A program made the translations under genes and the position numbers. A DNA stretch of 64,000 nucleotides from Amycolatopsis sp. NBC_01488 (lineage in GTDB: Bacteria > Actinomycetota > Actinomycetes > Mycobacteriales > Pseudonocardiaceae), in the NCBI RefSeq assembly GCF_036227105.1, contig NZ_CP109434.1, positions 6,482,501-6,546,500 of the forward strand. Reading direction: 5' to 3'. Positions within the stretch are counted from its first letter, which is position 1. Every line of letters starts with the position of its first letter. Shown piece after piece: positions 41,351 to 51,034 of this stretch. Under the pieces are notes generated by a model. It searched no databases and had not been told where the DNA came from. It was given only the letters and a program-made list of their open reading frames with translations.

Positions 41351-41593
41351 ACCGGCGGCATCATCCGCCGCGGCGCCAAGCTGATCTACCCCTACGCCGA
41401 AGCCACCGTGCCGAAGGTGACCGTGGTCGTCCGCAAGGCCTATGGCGGCGGCTACGCGGTGATGGGCTCGAAGCACCTCGGCGCAGACGTCACCCTCGCC
41501 TGGCCCACCGCGGAGATCGCGGCGATGGGCGCAGAAGGCGCGGTGCAGGTGCTCTACCGGCGCGAGCTGGCCGAGCTGCCGCCGGAGCGCCGG
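41351..41593 (+). pseudogene. Fragment of an acyl-CoA carboxylase beta subunit gene (accD-like)
   Basis: About 80 codons read [39 protein letters not shown] and [20 protein letters not shown], which is internal sequence of propionyl/acetyl-CoA carboxylase carboxyltransferase subunits. The N-terminal two thirds and the C-terminus are missing. There is no start codon with a ribosome site in the correct place. The similarity stops abruptly near 41593, where a different fragment begins in another frame. Confidence 0.8.
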
Positions 41594-41769
41594 GCCACGG
41601 CTCGAAGACGGCGGAAGCGCTGCACCGGGCCTACTGCGCGGCGGGTGTTCGCGAGCAGTGGCAGACGTACGTTGCGGATCACGCCACCGGAATCCTCGCC
41701 GGAAACGCCGACGCGCACCAGTGGATCGTCAAGCGCTTCACCGGAGAGCAGGCGCCGTCCAACTGCTGA
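41594..41769 (+). pseudogene. Fragment of a secretory lipase gene (C-terminal end)
   Basis: In the next frame about 58 codons end at the TGA at 41767-41769 and read [34 protein letters not shown] and [12 protein letters not shown]. This resembles the C-terminus of LIP-family secretory triacylglycerol lipases, including the catalytic-His region (DHATG) and the terminal cysteine. The rest of the lipase is absent. It is fused directly to the accD-like fragment, so both are remnants joined by rearrangement. Confidence 0.7.
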
Positions 41770-41797
41770 GCACGGTGGACCGGCCCGGTCCCCGGCG

Positions 41798-42445
41798 TCA
41801 GACCTTGCTCGCGGCGAAGGCGGCAGCGTCGGAGGCGTCGCCGCCGTAGCTCAGGTGGGCCAGGAAGTTGGCGCCGCCCGGCTGGCAGACCGGATCGCCG
41901 TTGGCGCAGTAGTCCATGGTGCGGCTCTGGTAGGTCCCGGTCACCTGACGGCCGACCGCGCGGATCGGGTTGCCGAACAGCAGCACCGCCGCGATCCGCG
42001 GGGCCAGCTCGGGCGGGATGGTCGCGACGATCGGGCCGCCGACGACCGCGCCGTCGCTGCTGACGCCGAGCGAGTTGTCGACGACGTTGGCGCCCTGGGA
42101 GTAGCCGACCAGGACGAACCGCTGCTGCGGACAGGCGGCGGCCTGCGCCCTGACGTGGTTCACCAGGTCGGTGTTGCCCTTCTGCACCGACGCGGGCTCA
42201 CCCAGGTCGGCCGGGTAGTTCACGGGGTAGCTGCTCAGCGAGCGCGGCCGCAGCGAACTCTGCACGGCCTGGTAGACGGGGTCGCCGACGACGAGGCCGA
42301 GCGTGCCCGGCTCGAACGTGCCGCGGGCGACCGGCACGTCGACGTCGGTGCAGGACGCGGCCGAGGCGGCCGGGGCGGTGGCGATGGCGAGGCCGGCGGC
42401 GGCGAGGCCGGCCGTGGTGACGGCGGAGAGCAGGACACGACTCAT
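41798..42445 (-). CDS. Secreted cutinase family serine esterase
   Basis: This 215-residue exoenzyme has a Sec signal ([20 protein letters not shown], cleavage near ASA-AS). The cutinase core shows the nucleophile in [12 protein letters not shown], an Asp flanked by cysteines in CANGDPVC and the catalytic His in NFLAHLSYG. Four cysteines should form two disulfides. Substrates of the family include cutin, lipid esters and polyesters. The lipase fragment just downstream points the other way and is a separate remnant. Start is ATG at 42445. Confidence 0.9.
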   Translation of the reverse strand: MSRVLLSAVTTAGLAAAGLAIATAPAASAASCTDVDVPVARGTFEPGTLGLVVGDPVYQAVQSSLRPRSLSSYPVNYPADLGEPASVQKGNTDLVNHVRAQAAACPQQRFVLVGYSQGANVVDNSLGVSSDGAVVGGPIVATIPPELAPRIAAVLLFGNPIRAVGRQVTGTYQSRTMDYCANGDPVCQPGGANFLAHLSYGGDASDAAAFAASKV

Positions 42446-42614
42446 GGATGATCACACCTCTGGTGGCCGGAAACCGAATTCCCGCAAGCGCTTTCCCGAA
42501 AGGGATTCGTGCGGGTCACGGCAGCGTCGCAGTGACCGCCGATCGGAGGCAAGAAAAGATTTCCGGCCGCACCGGGAATTGTCTGGCGGGTGACAATCGG
42601 TCCGCTGTGGACGC
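42446..42614. other. Gap between cutinase and TetR genes
   Basis: These 169 bases hold the upstream region of the cutinase gene and the end of the TetR gene. TCCGCTGTGGAC (42600-42611) resembles the recurring GTCCACnGTGGAC palindrome. No gene is seen. Confidence 0.3.
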
Positions 42615-43280
42615 TCAGGTGGCGTGCTGCCCGGCGTCGACGTGGTCCAGCAGAGCGGGGTCGAGACCGCGCAGGGCGGCCATCACGAACCCGGTGGCCA
42701 GTTCGCCCGCCGCGATCGGGTCGACGCCGGGGGAGTGGGAGACGTGCATCGCGGCCTGGCCGACCAAGCCGACCATCATCGCGGCGAGGAGGTCCGCACC
42801 GGGGCCGGGCGTGCGGCCGTGGGCGCGCAGGTGCGCCCGGACCCGGTCGACGACGTGGGTGGTGACGGTGTCGGCCAGCGCGCGGCGCTCGTTCGACATC
42901 TCGTCGACGGCGGAGTCGAACACCATGCGGAAGCTGTCCGGGTGGGCGCTCGCGTAGCTGAACATGGCCATCACGGCGAGCCGGACGCGTTCTTCGAGCG
43001 GAGTCGCGGCCGCCGTTTCGTAGGCGGTGAGCACCCAATTCCGCACCGCGGCGACCTCGCGCGTCACGGTGGCGCGGAAAAGCGCCGCCTTGTCGCCGAA
43101 ATGCGCGTACAGGGTCGGCTTGGTGGTGTCGGCGCGTTCGGCGATCAGGCCCATGGTCGCCTGCGCGTAGCCGCGTTCGGCGAACACCGCGCGGGCGGCG
43201 TCGAGCAGTTCGCCGTCGGTCGGCCGGGCGGCCGTGCTCCGGCGGGTGCTGGATCGATCAGGGGAACTCGGCCGGCTCAT
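42615..43280 (-). CDS. TetR family transcriptional regulator
   Basis: This 221-residue regulator has a classic N-terminal helix-turn-helix ([40 protein letters not shown]) and an all-helical C-terminal sensor domain ([20 protein letters not shown]). It is divergent from the PucR-like regulator gene with a 20-base palindrome in the gap, so it probably represses itself and that neighbour. The ligand is unknown. Confidence 0.92.
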   Translation of the reverse strand: MSRPSSPDRSSTRRSTAARPTDGELLDAARAVFAERGYAQATMGLIAERADTTKPTLYAHFGDKAALFRATVTREVAAVRNWVLTAYETAAATPLEERVRLAVMAMFSYASAHPDSFRMVFDSAVDEMSNERRALADTVTTHVVDRVRAHLRAHGRTPGPGADLLAAMMVGLVGQAAMHVSHSPGVDPIAAGELATGFVMAALRGLDPALLDHVDAGQHAT

Positions 43281-43304
43281 GGCGGTGTACTGTACGGTCT
43301 CGCT

Positions 43305-43324
43305 GCTTTACCGCTCGGTAAAGC
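43305..43324. promoter_or_regulatory. TetR operator
   Basis: GCTTTACCG and CGGTAAAGC are perfect nine-base arms around CT. The site lies between the divergent TetR and PucR-like genes. Confidence 0.7.
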
Positions 43325-43350
43325 ACACCCGCCCCCGTGGAGGGAACCTG

Positions 43351-44517
43351 GTGTCCGGCGACGGTGCTCGGCAGCAAGTCCCGGTGACGCAAGAGGTGTT
43401 CGGGCGCACGGAGCTGGCCGCGCTGATGCGGCCGGCGGTCCCGGCGCTGGTGGACTGGATCGTCCGGGAGGTGTGGCAGGCCGTCCCGGTGTACGCCCGC
43501 CACGGCCAGGTGACCCGGCACGGCGTCGAGTGCGCCGTGGTCCTCTTCGTCGACCTGGTCGAGGATCCGTTCGCGCCGCGGGACCGGCTGTACGAGACGT
43601 GCCGCCGCCTCGGCGCGGGCGAGGCCTACGAAGGCCGGACCCTCGACGACCTCCAGGCGGCGTACCGCCTCGGCACGCGCGCGGGCTGGCGCTGGATCAT
43701 GCGCCTGGGCCGCCGGCACCGGCTGTCGTCGGCGGTGATGGCGCGCCTGGCGGAGATGTTGTTCGGCTACGCGGACGAGCTGGCCCGGATGTCGATCCGC
43801 GGGCACCGCGAGGCGCAGGCCGAGCTCGACGGCACGCAGGCGGGCCTGCGCCGCCGCCTGCTGCGGCTGGTGACCGGCCCGGTGGCGGTGACGGACGCGG
43901 TCCTCGCCGAGCTCGCGGCGGCGGCCGGGTGGCCGCTCCCGTCCGAAGTGGCGGCGGTGGCCCTGAAGTCCACAGTGGACCCGTCGTGGGGTCCCGAGGT
44001 GCTGGCCGACCTCGAGCCGCCGCAGCCGTACCTGCTGGTGCCGGCCCCGGTGGACGCACGGTTCTGCGCGTCCCTCGGCGTCCGGGCCGTGGTGGGGCCG
44101 CCGGTGTCCCCGGCGGCGTCGGCGCATTCCCTGCGCTGGGCGCGGGCGACGCTGCGGCTGGTGGGCGACGGCGCGCTGCCGGACGCCCCGGTGACGTGGT
44201 GCGCGGAGCACCTGACGACGCTGTGGCTGCTCGGTGACGCGCCGCTGGCGGACCAGGTGGCCCGCCAGGAGCTGGCGCCGCTGGCCCAGTTCCCGGAGCG
44301 CAGCCGGCGGCGGCTCGGCGAGACTTTGCTGTCGTGGCTGGAGAACGGCGGCAACTCGGAGAAGATCGCGGTGGATCTCTCGGTGCACCCGCAGACGGTC
44401 CGCTACCGCGTCCGGCAGCTGAAGCAGGCTTTCGGCGAGCGGCTGGAGGACCCGGAGGCGCGGTTCGCGATGCAGGCGGCGCTACGGGCGTCGGCGTTGC
44501 GGTCCCGGGGCGCGTGA
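43351..44517 (+). CDS. PucR/CdaR-type helix-turn-helix regulator
   Basis: This 388-residue regulator ends in the PucR-type C-terminal helix-turn-helix (LLSWLENGGNSEKIAVDLSV, HPQTVRYRVRQLKQAFG). The central part fits the sensory GGDEF-like region of this family, and the N-terminal 150 residues are helical with LVDWIVREVWQAVPVY. GTG at 43351 has GGAGGG six bases upstream. These proteins activate catabolic or secondary-metabolism genes. The target is not evident here. Confidence 0.85.
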   Translation: MSGDGARQQVPVTQEVFGRTELAALMRPAVPALVDWIVREVWQAVPVYARHGQVTRHGVECAVVLFVDLVEDPFAPRDRLYETCRRLGAGEAYEGRTLDDLQAAYRLGTRAGWRWIMRLGRRHRLSSAVMARLAEMLFGYADELARMSIRGHREAQAELDGTQAGLRRRLLRLVTGPVAVTDAVLAELAAAAGWPLPSEVAAVALKSTVDPSWGPEVLADLEPPQPYLLVPAPVDARFCASLGVRAVVGPPVSPAASAHSLRWARATLRLVGDGALPDAPVTWCAEHLTTLWLLGDAPLADQVARQELAPLAQFPERSRRRLGETLLSWLENGGNSEKIAVDLSVHPQTVRYRVRQLKQAFGERLEDPEARFAMQAALRASALRSRGA

Positions 44518-44518
44518 A

Positions 44519-44553
44519 GGCCCTCCCGGCCGGGGACGCCGGCGAGGAGGGCC
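44519..44553. terminator. Terminator between PucR-like and quinone reductase genes
   Basis: GGCCCTCC (44519-44526) pairs with GGAGGGCC (44546-44553) between two convergent genes; the GC-rich loop may extend the structure. Confidence 0.6.
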
Positions 44554-44559
44554 GTCACT

Positions 44560-45414
<855 letters not shown>

Positions 45415-45446
45415 CTGCTTCTCCTCGCTCCTGGGTTGCTTACCGA

Positions 45447-45464
45447 CAGAGTGTACTAACTCTG
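45447..45464. promoter_or_regulatory. HxlR operator candidate
   Basis: CAGAGT and ACTCTG arms are separated by six bases in the gap between the divergent quinone reductase and HxlR genes, in an AT-richer stretch. Confidence 0.55.
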
Positions 45465-45532
45465 AGAAAGTGCAAACTGTTGGTGAGCATCCTCACCTGG
45501 GCGTCCCCGTTCGGCGAGGTACCGTTGACGGC

Positions 45533-45937
45533 ATGACCGAGGCGCCGGAGTGGCTGGACGAGCACGGACAGGTGGTGTTCGACGTGTTCGCGCAGGCGTG
45601 CACGTCCCGGGCGACGCTCGAGCACATCACCGGCCGCTGGGGGATCCTGGCGATGGCCGCGCTCCACGACGGCACCCTCCGGTTCAACGCCCTGCGCCGC
45701 CGCGTGTCGGGCGTCAGCGAGAAGATGCTCGCCCAGACGCTGCAGGCCCTCGAGCGCGACGGCTTCGTGCACCGCGAGGCCCAGCCGACGATCCCGCCGA
45801 AGGTCGAGTACAGCCTGACCCCGCGCGGCCGCCGGACCGCGGCGCTGCTGCTGGCGCTCATCCAGGACGTCGAGGGTCAGATGCCCGAGGTCATGGAGTC
45901 CAACGCGACGTACGACGCGGCGAAGCGCGACTCGTAA
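45533..45937 (+). CDS. HxlR family transcriptional regulator
   Basis: This 134-residue winged-helix regulator shows ITGRWGILAMAALHDGTLRF, NALRRRVSGVSEKMLAQTLQ, LERDGFVHREAQPTIPPKVE and YSLTPRGRRTAALL, all characteristic of HxlR proteins. A TACCGT box seven bases before the ATG suggests a leaderless transcript. HxlR regulators often sense quinones or aldehydes through redox, and the divergent quinone reductase is the natural target. Confidence 0.92.
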   Translation: MTEAPEWLDEHGQVVFDVFAQACTSRATLEHITGRWGILAMAALHDGTLRFNALRRRVSGVSEKMLAQTLQALERDGFVHREAQPTIPPKVEYSLTPRGRRTAALLLALIQDVEGQMPEVMESNATYDAAKRDS

Positions 45938-45988
45938 CCGGTTCTGGCCGTTCCACCCGGGCTCAGGCTCGCACACCTTGCCCAAAGT

Positions 45989-46002
45989 TGGAACGTGTTC
46001 TA
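45989..46002. promoter_or_regulatory. KstR-like operator upstream of the steroid C/D-ring operon
   Basis: TGGAACGTGTTCTA matches the consensus TNNAACNNGTTNNA that I recall for the steroid regulator KstR. It is 11 bases upstream of the first gene of the operon. No kstR gene is in this window. Confidence 0.65.
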
Positions 46003-46012
46003 GTTTTGTGAC

Positions 46013-46780
46013 GTGCAGACCGATCTGGGCTTGTCCGGCGCCGTCGTGCTCGTCACCGGCGGCGTCCGCGGCGTGGGCCGGGGCATCAGCGACGTGTTCC
46101 TCGCCCACGGCGCCCACGTCGTCACCTGCGCCCGCCGCGAAACCGCCACGAACGCGGAGTTCCACGCCTGCGATGTCCGGGACGAATCGCAGGTCGAAGC
46201 CTTGATCAAGCGGATCGTCGCCGATCACGGCCGCTTGGACGTCGTAGTGAACAACGCGGGCGGCGCCCCCTACGCTCCGGCAGCCACCGCGTCGCCGCGG
46301 CTGCACGAGAAGATCGTCCAGCTGAACCTGCTGGCCCCGCTGCTGGTCTCGCAGCACGCCAACGCCGTCATGCAGCGCCAGGACAGCGGCGGCGCCATCG
46401 TGATGATCTCCAGCGTCAGCGGCACCCGCGCGTCACCCGGGACCGCCGCCTACGGCGCCGCGAAGGCCGGGCTCGACAACCTCACCGCCAGCCTCGCCGT
46501 CGAGTGGGCGCCGAAGGTGCGCGTCAACGCGCTCGACGTCGGCATGGTGCGCACCGAGCAGGCCCACCTGCACTACGGCAGCGAGGCCGCGATCGAGGCC
46601 GTCGGCAAGACCGTGCCGCTCGGACGGCTCGCCGAGCCCGAGGAGGTCGGCGCGTGCGCCGCGTTCCTCGCCTCCGGCCTGGCTTCCTACGTCTCCGGCG
46701 CGACCCTGCGCGTCCACGGCGGCGGTGAGGTCCCGGCGTTCCTCGCCGCGGCCGACGTCAACCAACGGGAGGATTCGTGA
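46013..46780 (+). CDS. SDR family oxidoreductase of the steroid C/D-ring cluster
   Basis: This 255-residue short-chain dehydrogenase has VVLVTGGVRGVGRGISDVFL, NNAGG, ISSVSG and the catalytic YGAAK. It is the first gene of the operon that continues with a second SDR, echA20, ipdAB and ipdC, an order like Rv3549c-Rv3553 of Mycobacterium tuberculosis. A dehydrogenase or reductase step on a CoA ester of the degraded ring system is inferred from that context. The GTG start lies 11 bases past the KstR-like box. It overlaps the next gene (GTGA). Confidence 0.85.
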   Translation: MQTDLGLSGAVVLVTGGVRGVGRGISDVFLAHGAHVVTCARRETATNAEFHACDVRDESQVEALIKRIVADHGRLDVVVNNAGGAPYAPAATASPRLHEKIVQLNLLAPLLVSQHANAVMQRQDSGGAIVMISSVSGTRASPGTAAYGAAKAGLDNLTASLAVEWAPKVRVNALDVGMVRTEQAHLHYGSEAAIEAVGKTVPLGRLAEPEEVGACAAFLASGLASYVSGATLRVHGGGEVPAFLAAADVNQREDS

Positions 46781-47655
46781 GCGGGTTGTGCCAGGACCGG
46801 GTGGTCGTGGTGACCGGCGCCGGCCGCGGCATCGGACGGGCCCACGCGCTCGCCTTCGCCGCCGAGGGCGCGCCGGTGGTGGTGAACGACGTGGACGGCG
46901 ACGCGACCGCCGGAGTCGTCGCCGAGATCGAGGCCCTGGGCGGGCAGGCGGTGGCGAACACCTCCGACGTCGCCGACTGGGCCGGGGCGAGGGACCTGAT
47001 CGGGACGGCGCTGGCGCACTTCGGCCGCCTGGACGTGCTGGTCAACAACGCGGGGTTCGTGCGGGACCGGATGCTGGTCAATCTCGGCGAGGACGAGTGG
47101 GACGCGGTGGTCCGCGTGCACCTGAAGGGACATTTCGCGCCCTTGCGCCACGCCGCGGACCATTGGCGGGCCGAGGCGAAGGCCGGGCGGGTGCCGAGTG
47201 CCCGGGTGATCAACACGAGTTCGGGTGCCGGGCTGCTCGGCAGCGTCGGCCAGGGCAACTATTCGGCGGCGAAGGCAGGGATCGCCGGCCTGACCGTCGT
47301 GGCGGCGGCCGAGCTGGCGCGCTACGGGGTGACGGTGAACGCGATCGCGCCGGCCGCGCGGACCCGGATGACCGAGGCGGTGTTCGCGTCGATGGCGCGT
47401 CCGGACGCCGGCTTCGACGCGATGGCGCCGGAAAACGTGTCGCCGCTGGTGGTCTGGCTGGGCAGCGAGGAGTCCTCGCAGGTGACCGGGCGGGTGTTCG
47501 AGGTCGAGGGCGGCAAGGTCTCCGTGGCGCAGGCCTGGCGGCACGGCCCGGCCGTGGACAAGGGCGACCGGTGGGATCCGGCCGAACTCGGCCCGGTGGT
47601 GAAGGACCTGCTCGAGCGCGCGCCCGAGCCCGAACCCGTCTACGGAGCGAGCTGA
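46777..47655 (+). CDS. Second SDR family oxidoreductase of the cluster
   Basis: This 292-residue dehydrogenase has VVVVTGAGRGIGRAHALAFA, NNAGFVRDRML, INTSSGAGLLG and YSAAK, and a C-terminal extension (ELGPVVKDLLERAPEPEP) seen in the hydroxyacyl-CoA dehydrogenases of the same steroid clusters. It is coupled at both ends (GTGA with the first SDR, TGATG with echA20). It probably oxidises or reduces a hydroxyacyl-CoA intermediate of ring C/D breakdown. Confidence 0.85.
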   Translation: MSGLCQDRVVVVTGAGRGIGRAHALAFAAEGAPVVVNDVDGDATAGVVAEIEALGGQAVANTSDVADWAGARDLIGTALAHFGRLDVLVNNAGFVRDRMLVNLGEDEWDAVVRVHLKGHFAPLRHAADHWRAEAKAGRVPSARVINTSSGAGLLGSVGQGNYSAAKAGIAGLTVVAAAELARYGVTVNAIAPAARTRMTEAVFASMARPDAGFDAMAPENVSPLVVWLGSEESSQVTGRVFEVEGGKVSVAQAWRHGPAVDKGDRWDPAELGPVVKDLLERAPEPEPVYGAS

Positions 47656-48395
47656 TGGGCATCCTCACCCAACGCGACGCGCACATCGAGACCGTCACGG
47701 TCGACTTCCCGCCGGTGAACGCGCTGCCCGTGCGGGGCTGGTTCGACCTGGCCGACGCGATCACGCAGGCGGGCCGTGACCCCGACGTGCACGTCGTGAT
47801 CCTTCGCGCGGAAGGCCGCGGGTTCAACGCGGGCGTGGACATCAAGGAGATCCAGCGCAGCGCGGGCTACGACGCGCTGGTCGGCGCGAATCGCGGCTGC
47901 TACGCAGCTTTCGGGGCCGTCTACGACTGTGAGGTCCCGGTCGTCGTCGCGGTGCACGGGTTCTGTCTCGGTGGCGGGATCGGGTTGGCCGGCAATGCGG
48001 ACGTGATCGTGGCGTCCGAAGACGCGACCTTCGGTGTCCCCGAAGTGGAACGCGGCGCCCTCGGCGCGGCGACCCACCTCGCCCGGCTCGTGCCGCAGCA
48101 CCTCATGCGCACCCTCTACTTCACCGCCCGCACCATCACCGCCGCCGAGCTGCACGCGCACGGCTCGGTCTACCAGGTCGTGCCGCGCGCGGAGCTGGAC
48201 GAGGCCGCGCTGGCCGTCGCCCGCGACATCGCGAAGAAGGACCCGCGGGTCATCCGGGCGGCGAAGGAAGCGCTGAACGGCATCGACACCCAGCAGGTGC
48301 ACCGCAGCTACCGGTTCGAGCAGGGCTTCACCTTCGAGCTGAACCTGCTCGGCGCGTCCGACGAAGCCCGCGAGGAGTTCTTGAATGGCCGATAA
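47655..48395 (+). CDS. echA20: Ring-opening enoyl-CoA hydratase/hydrolase, EchA20-like
   Basis: This 246-residue crotonase-fold protein shows VTVDFPPVNALPVRGWFDL, GFNAGVDIKEIQRS, HGFCLGGGIGLAGNADVIVA and FGVPEVERGALG. In mycobacteria EchA20 opens ring D of the CoA ester HIEC-CoA by hydrolysis. The assignment rests on sequence and on its position immediately before ipdA, with which it overlaps by 11 bases. Length fits the family. Confidence 0.85.
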   Translation: MGILTQRDAHIETVTVDFPPVNALPVRGWFDLADAITQAGRDPDVHVVILRAEGRGFNAGVDIKEIQRSAGYDALVGANRGCYAAFGAVYDCEVPVVVAVHGFCLGGGIGLAGNADVIVASEDATFGVPEVERGALGAATHLARLVPQHLMRTLYFTARTITAAELHAHGSVYQVVPRAELDEAALAVARDIAKKDPRVIRAAKEALNGIDTQQVHRSYRFEQGFTFELNLLGASDEAREEFLNGR

Positions 48396-49248
48396 GCGCA
48401 CGACCGCCGACGACGTCGCGGCGGAAATCCGCGACGGCATGACGCTCGGCATCGGCGGGTGGGGCTCCCGGCGCAAGCCGATGGCGCTGGTCCGCGCGAT
48501 CCTCCGCACGCCCGTACGCGAGTTGACCGTGGTGTCCTACGGCGGCCCGGACGTCGGCCTGCTCTGCGCGGCGGGCAAGGTGAAGCGAGTCGTGTTCGGG
48601 TTCGTCACGCTCGACTCGATCCCGTTCGACCCGTGGTTCGGCCGGGCTCGCGAGACCGGCGCGATCGCCGTCACCGAGTACGACGAGGGCATGTTCGGCG
48701 CGGCGCTTTCGGCGGCGGCGCAACGGCTTCCGTTCCTGCCGACGCGCGCCGGGCTCGGTTCGGAGGTGATGCGCGCCAACCCGGACCTGCGGACCGTGCG
48801 CTCGCCCTACGCCGACGGCGAGGAGCTGGTTGCGGTGCCCGCGCAGCACCTGGACGTCGCGCTCGTGCACCTCAACCGCGCCGACGCCCGCGGCAACGCC
48901 CAGTACCTCGGCCCGGACCCCTACTTCGACGACCTGTTCTGCCTGGCCGCGGACAGGCGGTTCGTGTCGGTCGAGAAGGTCGTCGACACGCCCGAGCTGA
49001 TGGCGGGCGGGCCGGTGCAGTCGCTGCTGCTCAACCGGGGCGCGGTCGACGGCGTCGTCGAGGCGCCGCGGGGTGCGCACTTCACGACGGCGGTGCCGGA
49101 CTACGGGCGCGACGAACGGTTCCAGCGGCACTACGCCGCCTGCGCGAAGGATCCCGACGCGTGGCCGGGGTTCGTGGACCGGTTCCTGTCCGGCGACGAG
49201 CGCAGCTATCTGTCCGAAGTGGACAAATTCGAGGCGGAGGCGGCATGA
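48385..49248 (+). CDS. ipdA: COCHEA-CoA hydrolase alpha subunit (CoA-transferase family)
   Basis: This 287-residue protein of the class I CoA-transferase alpha fold shows IRDGMTLGIGGWGSRRKPMA, VVSYGGPDVGLLCAAGKVKR, GLGSEVMRANPDLRT and ALVHLNRADARGNAQYLGPD. Together with IpdB it hydrolyses the last carbocycle of steroid-derived COCHEA-CoA in relatives. It overlaps ipdB by four bases (ATGA), as expected for two subunits made in equal amounts. Confidence 0.9.
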   Translation: MADKRTTADDVAAEIRDGMTLGIGGWGSRRKPMALVRAILRTPVRELTVVSYGGPDVGLLCAAGKVKRVVFGFVTLDSIPFDPWFGRARETGAIAVTEYDEGMFGAALSAAAQRLPFLPTRAGLGSEVMRANPDLRTVRSPYADGEELVAVPAQHLDVALVHLNRADARGNAQYLGPDPYFDDLFCLAADRRFVSVEKVVDTPELMAGGPVQSLLLNRGAVDGVVEAPRGAHFTTAVPDYGRDERFQRHYAACAKDPDAWPGFVDRFLSGDERSYLSEVDKFEAEAA

Positions 49249-49976
49249 ACGTGACCCGGGCCGAGATCGCCGTGGTGGCGGTGGCCGAGCTGTTCCGCGG
49301 CGATGGCGAGATCGTGGTCAGCCCGATGGGCCTGATTCCGCAGCTCGGCGCGAAGCTCGCACGGCTGACGTTCGAACCGGACCTGCTGATGTCGGACGGC
49401 GAGGCGTACCTCGTCACCACCGACGGCGTCGTCGAGGGCTGGCAACCGTTCCGCAAGATGCTCGACACGATCGTTCCGCACGGGCGGCGGCACGTCGTCA
49501 TGGGCGCCAACCAGATCGACCGGTACGGCAACCAGAACATCTCCGCCATCGGCGACCACGCCCGTCCGGCGAAGCAGCTGCTGGGCGTGCGGGGTGCGCC
49601 GGGCAACACGGTCAACCACCGCACCAGCTACTGGGTGCCGCGGCACGGCAAGCGGATCTTCGTGGACACGGTGGACGTCGTTTCCGGGGTCGGCTACGAC
49701 AACGCGGCGAAAGCCGGGCCGTCGGCGGAGAAGTACCACGACGTCCACCGGGTCGTCACCAACCTCGGCGTGTTCGACTTCGCCACCCCCGACCACTCGA
49801 TGCGGGCGGTGTCACTCCATCCCGGCGTCACTCGCGACGAGGTCGCGGCGGCCACGACGTTCGAGATCGACTTCTCGAGCGCCGAGACCAGCCGCGAGCC
49901 GACCGACGAAGAGCTGCGGCTCATTCGTGCGGTCGTCGACCCGAAGAGCTTGCGCGACAAGGAAGTCCCGGCGTGA
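49245..49976 (+). CDS. ipdB: COCHEA-CoA hydrolase beta subunit (CoA-transferase family)
   Basis: This 243-residue beta subunit shows VVSPMGLIPQLGAKLARLTF, GVVEGWQPFRKMLDTIVPHG, VVMGANQIDRYGNQNISAIG and HRTSYWVPRHGKRIFVDTVD. It pairs with IpdA to open the remaining ring of the steroid C/D fragment. Its stop overlaps the GTG of ipdC (GTGA). The consecutive order ipdA-ipdB-ipdC is as in mycobacteria and rhodococci. Confidence 0.9.
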   Translation: MNVTRAEIAVVAVAELFRGDGEIVVSPMGLIPQLGAKLARLTFEPDLLMSDGEAYLVTTDGVVEGWQPFRKMLDTIVPHGRRHVVMGANQIDRYGNQNISAIGDHARPAKQLLGVRGAPGNTVNHRTSYWVPRHGKRIFVDTVDVVSGVGYDNAAKAGPSAEKYHDVHRVVTNLGVFDFATPDHSMRAVSLHPGVTRDEVAAATTFEIDFSSAETSREPTDEELRLIRAVVDPKSLRDKEVPA

Positions 49977-51028
49977 AGACGGCGCTCACCGAGTTGGTCG
50001 GAGTCGAGCACCCGGTCGTGCAGACCGGGATGGGCTGGGTCGCCGGCCCGCGGCTCGTCTCGGCGACCGCCGACGCGGGCGCGCTCGGCATCCTCGCCTC
50101 GGCCACGATGACCTTCGGCGAGCTGGAAGCGGCCATCGCCGAAGTGAAGAAGCGCACGGGCAAACCGTTCGGCGTGAACCTCCGCGCGGACGCGGCCGAC
50201 GCCGCCGACCGCGTCGACCTGCTGATCCGCGAAGGCGTCAAGGTGGCGTCGTTCGCGCTCGCGCCGCGCAAGGAGATGATCGCGAAGCTGCGGGACCACG
50301 GGATCGTCGTGATCCCGTCGATCGGTGCCGCGCGGCACGCCGAGAAAGTCGCCGCCTGGGGCGCCGACGCCGTCATCGTCCAAGGTGGCGAGGGCGGCGG
50401 GCACACCGGGGGAGTGGCGACCACGCTGCTGCTGCCGTCAGTGCTGGACGCCGTCGACATCCCGGTCGTCGCCGCCGGTGGCTTCTTCGACGGCCGCGGG
50501 CTCGCCGCGGCCCTCGCGTACGGCGCGGCGGGCGTGGCGATGGGCACCCGGTTCCTGCTGAGCAAGGAGAGCACGGTCCCCGACGAGGTCAAGCGCGTCT
50601 ACCTCGAGCAGGGGCTCACCGGGACGGTCGTCACCCGGCGCGTCGACGGCCTGCCGCACCGCGTGCTGCGGACCGACCTCGTCGAGAAACTCGAGCACAC
50701 CGGCCGGCTGCGCAGCCTGGCGCAGGCCGCGCGCAACGCCCTCCGGTTCCGGAATATCACCGGACTGTCCCCGGTTGCGATGGTCAGGGAAGGCCTCGCG
50801 ATGAAACACGGCCAGGACCTGACGTGGAGTCAGCTGGTCATGGCGGCCAACACTCCCATGCTGTTGCGCGCCGGGCTCGTCGACGGCCGCACGGACGCGG
50901 GAGTGCTAGCGTCGGGGCAGGTGGTGGGCATGATCCACGACCTGCCCACGGTGGCCGAGATCGTCGGGGGCACAGTGGTCGAGGCGGGTGAGATCCTGCG
51001 CCGTCTCGGCCGGCCAACGGGAGGATGA
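49973..51028 (+). CDS. ipdC: Nitronate-monooxygenase-fold flavoprotein IpdC
   Basis: This 351-residue FMN TIM-barrel protein shows VGVEHPVVQTGMGWVAGPRL, GKPFGVNLRADAADAADRVD, VQGGEGGGHTGG and GVAMGTRFLLSKESTV. The fold is that of nitronate monooxygenase and enoyl reductases, but in steroid clusters this gene is IpdC, needed to convert HIP-CoA to the later CoA esters. Coupled to ipdB by a GTGA overlap; the GTG also begins the conserved N-terminus. Confidence 0.88.
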   Translation: MKTALTELVGVEHPVVQTGMGWVAGPRLVSATADAGALGILASATMTFGELEAAIAEVKKRTGKPFGVNLRADAADAADRVDLLIREGVKVASFALAPRKEMIAKLRDHGIVVIPSIGAARHAEKVAAWGADAVIVQGGEGGGHTGGVATTLLLPSVLDAVDIPVVAAGGFFDGRGLAAALAYGAAGVAMGTRFLLSKESTVPDEVKRVYLEQGLTGTVVTRRVDGLPHRVLRTDLVEKLEHTGRLRSLAQAARNALRFRNITGLSPVAMVREGLAMKHGQDLTWSQLVMAANTPMLLRAGLVDGRTDAGVLASGQVVGMIHDLPTVAEIVGGTVVEAGEILRRLGRPTGG

Positions 51029-51034
51029 GTAAGC

